This document shows, piece after piece, positions 25,867-33,688 of a stretch of 64,000 nucleotides of DNA. The position numbers and the translations under genes are program-made. A model generated the notes under the pieces. The model had not been told where the DNA came from. It saw only the letters and a program-made list of their open reading frames with translations, and ran no database searches. Origin of the DNA: Brevundimonas diminuta 3F5N (GTDB lineage: Bacteria > Pseudomonadota > Alphaproteobacteria > Caulobacterales > Caulobacteraceae); the NCBI RefSeq assembly GCF_900163625.1, contig NZ_FUIE01000045.1:25995-89994 (forward strand), read 5' to 3'. Numbering within the stretch: the stretch's first letter is position 1; every line of letters begins with the position of its first letter.

Positions 25867-26505
25867 ATGATTGTGTTGCGACGAGCCGTTTTTGTCGCCC
25901 TCGTATGGTCGCTATTCGGATCTGCCGCCCATGCAGAAGGCTTCGTGGATCTGTTGAGAGGGCGTTTCATTAGTGAAGACCATGACGTTCGTTGGGCCCC
26001 GCAAGGCTGGCTTCATCTAAACGGCAGGAATTCGATCCGGCAGGCTGGAGAGATCGTGACGTTCGCTAATGACGAATGTTCGAAAGCCGGCGGACGGTTT
26101 GATCGAGTTCTCAACGAGACGTCTGAGGCCTATGAGCGAGACGAGTACGTGCGCGATGGGCTGTACAGTTGCGGGTTGGGCGATCATGTTCTGTTTGATC
26201 TGTCGGTATCGCGAATGAACTTGGCTGGAAGCATTGTCTTCTGGATTGCTCCGGAGAATGGTCGGAGCGAGAAACACCGTCAGCGCTGGTCGGATAAGCT
26301 TGAAGAACCGGAACGGCGAGCCGAAGAGCGTGCAAGGCAAACCATGGCTCTAAGGGAAGGTCTCAAGCCTGGAAGCGAGGTCTGCTATTTCAGCAAGATA
26401 GCTTTGGTGGTCGAGGTGCGGGCGCCGCTCGCCCAACTGCAGATGCCGGGCGCCAACCTCGAGTGGGTGAAGATCGACGATCTTTACCCGAAGACTGGTT
26501 GCTAG
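25867..26505 (+). CDS. Exported protein of unknown function
   Basis: 212 residues with a clear signal peptide (cleavage after AAHA). The mature protein has four Cys, possibly two disulfides (NDECSKAG, YSCGLG, EVCYFSK, KTGC), and a charged helix (about 135-165). It is followed 106 bases later by the thermonuclease gene. No family recognised. Confidence 0.65.
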   Translation: MIVLRRAVFVALVWSLFGSAAHAEGFVDLLRGRFISEDHDVRWAPQGWLHLNGRNSIRQAGEIVTFANDECSKAGGRFDRVLNETSEAYERDEYVRDGLYSCGLGDHVLFDLSVSRMNLAGSIVFWIAPENGRSEKHRQRWSDKLEEPERRAEERARQTMALREGLKPGSEVCYFSKIALVVEVRAPLAQLQMPGANLEWVKIDDLYPKTGC

Positions 26506-26611
26506 GGGCGTCCTCATGACGGTTCGTCGGCTCTTGGCTGCTGATCGGATGGAGATTATGGGGCAGGTTTGGGCGGCGCGGCCTCTGAGGTTTCAGCAAA
26601 GACGCGCGACG

Positions 26612-27286
26612 ATGGCGAAGGCTGTCATCGCGGCTCTGGCCCTGGGGGCTTGCGGGGCCAGTCCAGTTGTTGAAGCGAGGGCTGGTGCGCCAATCGTTGT
26701 CGATGGCGACACCCTGACGGTTGAAGGGGTTAGAGTCAGGCTTTGGGGCGTGGATGCGCCGGAACAGGACCAGAGCTGCCTACGCGACGGTCAGGCCTAT
26801 CGCTGCGGTCAGGTCGCCAGTCAGGCGCTGCGCGAATGGATTGGCCGGAGGCCAGCCGTCTGCGTCGAGGTCGAGAAGGATCAGTACGGACGCAGCGTCG
26901 CCAGGTGCGCGGTTGACGACCAGGACATCGGCGCCTGGTTGGTGTCGCAGGGCCAGGCGTTGGACTATCGGCGTCATAGCGGCGGAGCCTATGCCGGAGA
27001 GGAGGCGTCCGCTCGAGCGGCGGCCAGAGGCATGCATGCCGGGACGTTTGAGCCCGCATGGGATTGGCGAGCGGCGCGAAGGAACAAACGACCGGAGCAG
27101 GCGCCGCCCCGGTCGGCCTGCGCCATCAAGGGCAATATCAACGCCAAGGGCGCGCGCTACTATCATTCGCCGGGCATGAGATCCTACGCAAAAACCCGTA
27201 TCGTCGAGGCGGCCGGCGAGCGCTGGTTCTGCTCTGAGGCGGAGGCGAGGGCCGCGGGGTGGGAAGCGCCGCCCGGCAATCCCTGA
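26612..27286 (+). CDS. Exported thermonuclease (SNase-like)
   Basis: About 224 residues from the ATG at 26612; the frame is open to 26516 but only this start gives a signal peptide, with LGAC as a possible lipobox. The staphylococcal nuclease fold is clear: VVDGDTLTVEGVRVRLWG with catalytic Arg, then DAPEQDQSC, and DQYGRSVARC with the second Arg. A C-terminal extension (KGNINAKGARYYHSP) is the short domain common behind bacterial SNase domains. It would cut DNA or RNA outside the cytoplasm. Confidence 0.85.
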   Translation: MAKAVIAALALGACGASPVVEARAGAPIVVDGDTLTVEGVRVRLWGVDAPEQDQSCLRDGQAYRCGQVASQALREWIGRRPAVCVEVEKDQYGRSVARCAVDDQDIGAWLVSQGQALDYRRHSGGAYAGEEASARAAARGMHAGTFEPAWDWRAARRNKRPEQAPPRSACAIKGNINAKGARYYHSPGMRSYAKTRIVEAAGERWFCSEAEARAAGWEAPPGNP

Positions 27287-27462
27287 TCGCGTCGCACAAA
27301 CGATCTATCGACGAGGTCTGAAAAGCGGCCTTGGGCTAGGGCGTTTCGCTCGTCGCGCGGAAGCTCGGTGCTCCGAAGAAAAGATGGTGTCGCCTCGATA
27401 GTCCACGCCGTTTCAACGGCGCTGCCGTGCCGTGAGAAAACGCACGGCGTTCCAGGGGGATC

Positions 27463-27495
27463 AAAAAGAAGCTCCGACGCCGGGGGCGTCGGAGC
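27463..27495 (-). terminator. Terminator of the exported-protein operon
   Basis: A perfect 11-bp stem around GGG (27471-27495); read on the minus strand it is followed by TTCTTTTTG. It lies about 60 bases beyond the last minus-strand gene. Confidence 0.85.
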
Positions 27496-27553
27496 GAGTG
27501 TGTCTTTAAAATTCCACGCCGGATGATCAGGCGATGGATTGGTTCAGGAGAGC

Positions 27554-28228
27554 TCAGAGCTCGATGGGCTTGGCGCTCGACGCCGTGGCGTTGGCGGGGA
27601 CTTCGACGCCGCCGCGGCTGAGCAGGGTGCGCATCGGGCCGACCATGGAGCGGGTGGCCTGGACTTGATCGCCGAGCAGGCCGGCGGCTGCGCGCAGGCT
27701 GCCCAGCTTGGTGGCTTGCATGGGGTTGGACTGCAGGCCGCTGATGAGGGTCGGCGCCTGTTGGCCCAGTTCAACGTTGCGCATCATGCCGATGGTGAAG
27801 TTGTAGGCGGCGTTGAGCATCAGGGTGCGCTGGTTCGCGCTGGCGTTGTCGTACTTCGCCTGCAGGGCTGCCGCGTCCTGCGCATTGGCGTTCACGGTCG
27901 CGACATTGGCCTCGAAGCTGGCCTTCTGAGCCTGCAATTCACGCAGCGACGACGCGCCCTGGATCGCCGCGAGTTGGGCCCGGGCCTCCTCCTGCTTGCC
28001 GTCTTCATCAACGGCGTGCGCCAGAAGCGTCGCGGCGCTCCAGACCAGCTTGGTGGTCTCGAGCGTCTCGCTCAGGAAGGCGTCGGGGTCGCCGGCCGTG
28101 GCCTGAGGTTGACCGCCGCCAGGCGCCAGTTTGCGCAGGCCGCCCAATTGGGCGTGTGCGGAAGAAGCATAGCCGGAGGTGGCCAGAGCCGCCGTCAGGG
28201 CGACAGCCAAAAGGGAAGAAGTCTTCAT
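27554..28228 (-). CDS. Exported protein of unknown function
   Basis: 224 residues from the ATG at 28228, with GGAGC 6 bases before it and a signal peptide ending AHA. The mature part is alanine-rich and helical (ARAQLAAIQGASSLRELQAQ and following), with no catalytic motif. It is the last gene of a four-gene minus-strand operon of exported proteins, ending at a strong terminator. Function unknown. Confidence 0.75.
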   Translation of the reverse strand: MKTSSLLAVALTAALATSGYASSAHAQLGGLRKLAPGGGQPQATAGDPDAFLSETLETTKLVWSAATLLAHAVDEDGKQEEARAQLAAIQGASSLRELQAQKASFEANVATVNANAQDAAALQAKYDNASANQRTLMLNAAYNFTIGMMRNVELGQQAPTLISGLQSNPMQATKLGSLRAAAGLLGDQVQATRSMVGPMRTLLSRGGVEVPANATASSAKPIEL

Positions 28229-28252
28229 GTGAAGCTCCAATAGCAGGGTGGG

Positions 28253-30280
28253 TTAAGGGGTGGGGTTCAGGGCCTTGGCCGCGCGCAGGGCGAGGTCCGA
28301 GGCGAAGTCGGCCAGATCAATCTGGATCGACTGGTTCTGATGCGCAGCGTCGGCGTCAGCCGGGACGGCGGTGGCGGTGAGGGTTTGTTGCAGGCCCTGG
28401 GCGCTGACCCTTTGGTCGTTGCGCTTCAGCACATAGCCTACCGTCAGATCATAGGTGTTCTGGACGAAGCTCCGGCCCGAAGGCTTCTGGCCCGTGTGCG
28501 CGAGGTTGTGGACGGCTTCGAAGCACAGATCGGCGGGGCGCGCCGTCAGCGCCTTCACCTCGCGATAATCCGGCGCGATGGAGGCGAGCCCCAGGGGCGC
28601 GGCTTCGTCAGCGAAACCGGAAGCCTGAACCGCGCCCGGGAAGCCGGCGGCGAAGCGGTTGAAGCTGAGCGCGCGAAACAGCGGCTGTTCCATGCCGCGG
28701 AAGGCGACCGCCGGGGCGCATGGGGCGTAGCGGAAGCGCGAAGCCGACAGGGAGCCGACCGTATCGTGAGCCACCTGGTCGCCTCGACGGACCCGGGCGA
28801 TCTCGACGCCGGATTGCCGCGCCGTGGCGGCTCCTTCTCCGAAACCGGTCACTTCAAGAGAAGCGACGGGCACCCAGACATCCCCCTGAACGCCGGAGAC
28901 GCGGCCGATAGAGCGCACCACATGGGCGTTCTGTCCCATGCCGAGCGCGCCGGTTGGGTCGGTGATCGAAACCTCGCCATCGTCCGCCGAAGCCACGGCC
29001 AGCCTCACGCGTGCCGGCGTGAAGCCGGCCTTGAGCGCTTGGGCGGCGCGCAGCATGGCGTTGCGGACCGCCACGTCGCGGCGCTGAGCGGTCGAAGGGG
29101 CCATGCCGTTGGCGATCTCATCGACCTGCTGGTCCTTGCCTTCGACGGCGAAGACCACGCGGCCGCCTTGGTCGATGACCTCCAGGAAGACCCGGGCGTC
29201 CTGCACCCGGCGCTCGACGCCGCGCACATTGGTGACGGCCTGGACGGGCTCCAGCGGGGCGACCGTGGCGCGTAGGAAGTAGTCGGGCAGGGCGGGCGGG
29301 CGGCTTTCAACGCCGGCCGCCGTCAGGAGCGGGGCGCGCAGGGCTGAAGCCGCTGGATTGATCTGAACCAGGGAGAAGCCGCCCGCGGCGGACAAGGCCT
29401 CTTCCATGATGACGGCGGCGTAGCCGGACGGCACGTCGGACGGGGTCTCGGCCACCACGACGAGCAGGGAGGGCCGGCTTAGGGCGTCGAGGGGTTGGGC
29501 CACAAAGCGTGACAAGGATTGCCCGACGCTGAGCGTGTCGAGGGCCGGTTTGACCACGGCGTAATGGGCGTCAGCGAAAACCACCCGGGCGTCGGCGCCG
29601 ATCTGGTCGCCAAGGCGCAGGCCTTTTTGCAGGCCCGCATCGACGACGTAGAGGTCGCCGCTGCGGCTGCGGACCTGGGTCGTGACGGCGCTGGGCTGGA
29701 ACCGGGCCCTGGCCTCATCGACCAGACGCACCAGGGCGGCGTCAAAATGGTCGTCGAACTGAGCGGCCGCTTCCGATTGGAAACGGTTGCGATCCATCAG
29801 TCCCTGCACATTGGTCGAGACCGAATGAGCGAACATGACCTCGCCCGTCAGGACATTGGTCATCAACAGGGTGACCGTGATGGGCATGTGAGCCTCGACC
29901 ACGCTGGGGCGCGGCACAGTCCACAGGTCGGCGCGCGACACATGCAGAGAGGCGACGAGGGTGCGCGACATCAGGGTCTCGCGCGTCATCCCCGAAGGCG
30001 GCGGCGCCGAGAGGTCGCGCGCCACCTGTTCGGGGCCGAAGCGGTCGGCGATCAGGGCGTCGAAGCGTTGGCCCCAATACTGGCGGCGCTCGATCGGCGC
30101 GAGCTTGTCGCATAGGGCGGGCGAGATCAGGTTGCGGACTTGGCCGGATGCGCCGCAGGCGGAGTCTTCCGGGCCGAACAGACCCGGGATCGGGTGAAGG
30201 CGAAGGCCGTCGTCGCTAGCCGACGCGGTCGTCGGCGCAGCGATCGCCGCGGCCAGCAGCAGGGAGGCGAGGCGAGGCAT
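28253..30280 (-). CDS. Large exported protein with CsgG/FlgT-like beta motif
   Basis: About 675 residues with a signal peptide (cleavage near ASA). Two internal stretches, VDAGLQKGLRLGDQIG and IARVRRGDQV, resemble the SH3-like domain motif found in the C-termini of CsgG and FlgT type proteins. The start overlaps the previous stop as TGATG, so it is coupled to the 511-residue gene upstream. Large, periplasmic or outer-membrane associated, role unknown. The link to CsgG/FlgT is by short motif only. Confidence 0.7.
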   Translation of the reverse strand: MPRLASLLLAAAIAAPTTASASDDGLRLHPIPGLFGPEDSACGASGQVRNLISPALCDKLAPIERRQYWGQRFDALIADRFGPEQVARDLSAPPPSGMTRETLMSRTLVASLHVSRADLWTVPRPSVVEAHMPITVTLLMTNVLTGEVMFAHSVSTNVQGLMDRNRFQSEAAAQFDDHFDAALVRLVDEARARFQPSAVTTQVRSRSGDLYVVDAGLQKGLRLGDQIGADARVVFADAHYAVVKPALDTLSVGQSLSRFVAQPLDALSRPSLLVVVAETPSDVPSGYAAVIMEEALSAAGGFSLVQINPAASALRAPLLTAAGVESRPPALPDYFLRATVAPLEPVQAVTNVRGVERRVQDARVFLEVIDQGGRVVFAVEGKDQQVDEIANGMAPSTAQRRDVAVRNAMLRAAQALKAGFTPARVRLAVASADDGEVSITDPTGALGMGQNAHVVRSIGRVSGVQGDVWVPVASLEVTGFGEGAATARQSGVEIARVRRGDQVAHDTVGSLSASRFRYAPCAPAVAFRGMEQPLFRALSFNRFAAGFPGAVQASGFADEAAPLGLASIAPDYREVKALTARPADLCFEAVHNLAHTGQKPSGRSFVQNTYDLTVGYVLKRNDQRVSAQGLQQTLTATAVPADADAAHQNQSIQIDLADFASDLALRAAKALNPTP

Positions 30281-31815
30281 CAGCAACCGTTCAGGCAGAG
30301 GATCACTTGCTGCGGCGCCGTCTGCGACTGCATGGCGGCGAAGGCGGGGTTGCTCCGCAGGCGCTGGAACAGCGCCAGGTGCAGGGGCGTGGACCCGGAG
30401 TATTTGACGTGGATGTTGATCTGGCGGGCGTCCTGCCCGAGGAAGGCGTGCTGATCCACGCCTTGGATGGCGCCGAGGGCGTCCAGGAGATCGGCTTGAA
30501 CCCCCATGTTCAGGTCATTGCCGCGCACGGTCAGGGTGTATTCGGCCGGGGCCGAGGCGGATTGGACGGCCGAGGTCTGGGCGCGGCTGACGTTGCGCCA
30601 TTCGCGCTGGATTTGCGGGCCGAGGGCAGCGGCGACCTGGCCGGCTAGAACCGTGGTCAGGCGGTTCTCGCAGTCGGAACTGTTGCGGCCGGTGCCTGTG
30701 GCCTCGCGGAAGGCGGAGCCGACGTTCTGGCCGGTGGCGGTGCTATAGGCGTCGGCGTTGAAGGCGCCGGTGCATTCCACCTCGCCGGTGGCGGGGTGGC
30801 GGCCGCCGTGATTGATCTCCAGGGCCCCCGACATGAAGAAGGGCGCTGACTGGCTCTGAGCATATTGGAAGAAGGCGTTCAGCTTGCCGCTGGCTTGAAG
30901 CTCGGTGAACAGAGGCGTCGGTCCGGGCTGGAAAGCCGCCATCAGCGGCGTGACGCTGGAGGTCCCGATGTCATAATTGACCAGGCCTTCCGTCAGGGCC
31001 GACACGGCCGCGCGGCCCGTGGCGCTGTCAGCGGCGGACTGGAAGGTGATCCGTTGGCGGAAGCGGACGTCGTCGTGGGTGCTGGCCTCGATGTTGGTGC
31101 GGTCGATCAGCGAGGTGTCGCTGGAGGATGCGGACGACGAACGCGAGCGCTGGGCGCTGGAGCTTCTGGCCGATCCGCTGACGGCGACCGAGCCGCCCCG
31201 ACCGCTTGCGGCGCCGGCGTAGCGGCCTTGCGAGGACTGGCCCGAGGCGGAGGAGGACGAGGAGCCCGAGCGTTCGCGGTTGCTGTAGGCCAAAGCCGAT
31301 TTGTCGCTGTAGGAGGAGCCGCTGTCGCGGTCATATTCGGTGACGATCTCGGCCGGTTGGCTGAAGTCGGGCGCGACGCCGATGGCTTCGTCGATCATGA
31401 CGACGATGCGCTGCTGTTGCCCGCCGCCGCGGCGCGAGGAGGAAGCGACGCCCAGGTCATCCAGAGCGCTTTGGAACCACTGACGATCGATGCTGGCCGA
31501 CAGGGTGACGTTGAAGGCGTTTCCGACCCGTTCGGAGGAGCGATCCACGATCATGTCGTTGCGGATCTGGACGGCCAACTGGTCGACGATTTCCGGGGTT
31601 AGTTCGCCCATGCGTTCAGCGCCGATGACCTGACGGGCGAAGGCGCGGACCAGATCGGCCTTGGCCAGGGCCTCGGCCTGGGCGCGCACCGCATTCGCAT
31701 CGCGGGTGACGGGAGCGGAGCCGCTGCCGGAGACGACATTGCTCGATTGGGCGAAGGCGACGGAACTGATCGCCGCCATGGCGACAGCGGCGACGCAGGA
31801 AGACTTGAAGGTCAT
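30280..31815 (-). CDS. Exported protein with N-terminal LPP20/FlgT-like region and Ser-rich segment
   Basis: 511 residues with a signal peptide ending VAFA. The N-terminal helix (RAQAEALAKADLVRAFARQV) is like the start of LPP20 and FlgT-N proteins. A Ser-rich low-complexity segment (about residues 165-235) divides it from a second domain with scattered Cys and a C-terminal VILCLNGC. Coupled to the 675-residue gene. Probably part of an envelope assembly made by this operon; no exact family. Confidence 0.7.
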   Translation of the reverse strand: MTFKSSCVAAVAMAAISSVAFAQSSNVVSGSGSAPVTRDANAVRAQAEALAKADLVRAFARQVIGAERMGELTPEIVDQLAVQIRNDMIVDRSSERVGNAFNVTLSASIDRQWFQSALDDLGVASSSRRGGGQQQRIVVMIDEAIGVAPDFSQPAEIVTEYDRDSGSSYSDKSALAYSNRERSGSSSSSASGQSSQGRYAGAASGRGGSVAVSGSARSSSAQRSRSSSASSSDTSLIDRTNIEASTHDDVRFRQRITFQSAADSATGRAAVSALTEGLVNYDIGTSSVTPLMAAFQPGPTPLFTELQASGKLNAFFQYAQSQSAPFFMSGALEINHGGRHPATGEVECTGAFNADAYSTATGQNVGSAFREATGTGRNSSDCENRLTTVLAGQVAAALGPQIQREWRNVSRAQTSAVQSASAPAEYTLTVRGNDLNMGVQADLLDALGAIQGVDQHAFLGQDARQINIHVKYSGSTPLHLALFQRLRSNPAFAAMQSQTAPQQVILCLNGC

Positions 31816-31824
31816 GGGAAGCTC

Positions 31825-32349
31825 TTAGTGACGGGTGTCGAGTACGACGTCGCCGGCGCGGATGACGTCGCCATCGGCGCTTTCGATGATCTCGACGTCG
31901 CCGGCGCGGATGTGGCTCGTAGGCTGCCGGTTCGGCGTCGGTTTGGCGGCGAGGCGGGTGCGATAGGAGGCAAAGGCGCGGTGATCGCGCACGGCGTCGA
32001 AGGCCGGTTCCGCCAGAACGTCGGCGGCGTTAGGGAGGCCGGCGGCGACGGCGCGCTGCAGGGCCGCGGCCGAGGCTTCGGCGTCGCCCAGACGGGCCTG
32101 GGCGCGGGCGGCGGCGGCGTGCAGGCGGTGATCGCCGGGGAAGCGGGCCTGGGCCTCGGCCGCCAGACGGGCGGCTTCGCCATAGTTCATGCTGGCGAGG
32201 CTGTTCTCGACGGCGCCGAGCAGGGCGTCGGGCGTCGCCTCGGCGGCCTCCGCAACGGGCGGCGTTTCGACCTTTTCGCAGGCTGCGGTCAAGGACGCGG
32301 CCAGGGCCGCAGCGCAGAGGCCAGCGTAGAGGTTGAAACGAGATTTCAT
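31825..32349 (-). CDS. TPR-containing lipoprotein
   Basis: 174 residues with lipobox LTAAC. A TPR-like helical pair (MNYGEAARLAAEAQARFPGD, then LGDAEASAAALQRAV) makes it a likely protein-binding scaffold. Near the C-terminus IRAGDV occurs twice, and the DNA there repeats a 20-base stretch. First gene of the exported-protein operon. Confidence 0.78.
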   Translation of the reverse strand: MKSRFNLYAGLCAAALAASLTAACEKVETPPVAEAAEATPDALLGAVENSLASMNYGEAARLAAEAQARFPGDHRLHAAAARAQARLGDAEASAAALQRAVAAGLPNAADVLAEPAFDAVRDHRAFASYRTRLAAKPTPNRQPTSHIRAGDVEIIESADGDVIRAGDVVLDTRH

Positions 32350-32643
32350 GTTGAAAACCAGGCCTTTATATCATTTGAGGCGTCTTCTTGAGACAAGCTT
32401 GACGGTAAGGTCTTAGCTTGACGTTACGATGAAGACCAATGTTCTTTTGATGTGATCCACAGGGCACTAGGAGCCTTGAGGCGTGGTCGTGATCGGCTGC
32501 CGGGATCGTGCCGCACAGGCGCAGACGAGGGCTGAGGCGGCGCGAGATAGGGCCTATCGGCGGGCCGACTTCATCGTTCGAGTCCAGGCTGTCGGCGCCA
32601 GGCAGAGAGCCAGGGTCGGCAGGCGGCCCGGGCGCTCGCGTCT

Positions 32644-33501
32644 CTAGTCATACTGCGGCGGCAAACAGCCCGATGAAGGCGTAAGACGCCCCTGCGACCA
32701 TTGGACCCGTCTTTGGCTCTGCGGGTCGTCGCATTCGCCGGTGAAGGTCTGGGCCTGAATGGTCTGGGCATCGACAAGGCGGGCGTAGTTCAGCAACTGG
32801 CCTTCGAAGCTTCCGTCGCTTCGCGACACAAGCAGCTTGGAATAGTTGGCGTTGCCGGCGCACGGCGACATCGTGGTGCGGCCGACGCCGATCAGCCAAT
32901 CCGGACGCGTGTCTCGATTGATGTCCAGGGACTGCATCGTCATGTCCGCTGTGACGTCGACCGCGCATTCACCCAGACCGGCGATGATTTCGCGCGATTC
33001 ATCGGGCGACAGGTCGCGAAAGGCGACGGTTCTGACTTGCGGCTTGATCGTGTCGGGAGCGGGCGACGGCTCCTGGTGCAGGAGTTCGGCGGCTTCGCCC
33101 GCAAGATCGACATTGGGATCAAGGGGGCATCGAACCAGATTGAGATCGCCCAGGCTCATCGCCTCGCCGTCCTTGGAGAGGCGGGCCTGCAAACGATCAT
33201 CGATGGTCTTGGCGTCCTCTTCCATCCCGGAAGAGGTGAAATGAACCTGGGCCTGGCCATCGCCAGTGGCGCGCCATGTCCCGGCCATTTCCCAACCGAC
33301 GGCTGATCCGTCTTCCGCAAGAAGCAGGCTGTCAAAGCCGGCGCCGCAGTCTGCCCGGCTTTGCGCCCACATCGCGACAAAGCGGGGCGTGGAATCGCCG
33401 GCGGGCGGCGCGGCGGTCGTGGCTTTGGCCGCAGGTTCGCACGCCGCCAAAAGCGTGAGCGAGGCCATGGCCGCGGCTCGAGAAATCCCAGGCTTGCGCA
33501 C
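32644..33501 (-). CDS. Lipoprotein of unknown function
   Basis: 285 residues with lipobox LLAAC. The mature protein has a lipocalin-like first part (WEMAGTWRATGDGQAQVHF) and a later DINRDTRPDWLIGVGR segment that resembles a calcium-type DxNxDxxxD loop of VCBS-like repeats. Several Cys could form disulfides. It stands alone between the exported-protein operon and the divergent nuclease gene. Role unknown. Confidence 0.7.
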   Translation of the reverse strand: MRKPGISRAAAMASLTLLAACEPAAKATTAAPPAGDSTPRFVAMWAQSRADCGAGFDSLLLAEDGSAVGWEMAGTWRATGDGQAQVHFTSSGMEEDAKTIDDRLQARLSKDGEAMSLGDLNLVRCPLDPNVDLAGEAAELLHQEPSPAPDTIKPQVRTVAFRDLSPDESREIIAGLGECAVDVTADMTMQSLDINRDTRPDWLIGVGRTTMSPCAGNANYSKLLVSRSDGSFEGQLLNYARLVDAQTIQAQTFTGECDDPQSQRRVQWSQGRLTPSSGCLPPQYD

Positions 33502-33688
33502 CGCCGCCCCCCCTTTGGTCGCCTCGCCCTAGGGTTGCGCAGGCGGCGGTCGAACGCAAGACGGCGTTCTCTCTTGAGCTATGAGGCTGAGCATGGCGGG
33601 GCGCGCATAGAGGCGCGAAGATAGGGAGGGGAGGCGCTCGTCCTTCGTGGCGACTTGACCGCTGAAGCGGCGCAGGACAGCCTCCACC

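Noticed and set aside
28340..29275. 311-codon frame opposite the 675-residue exported protein
   Set aside because: Antisense shadow; the minus-strand product has a signal peptide and coupled neighbours.
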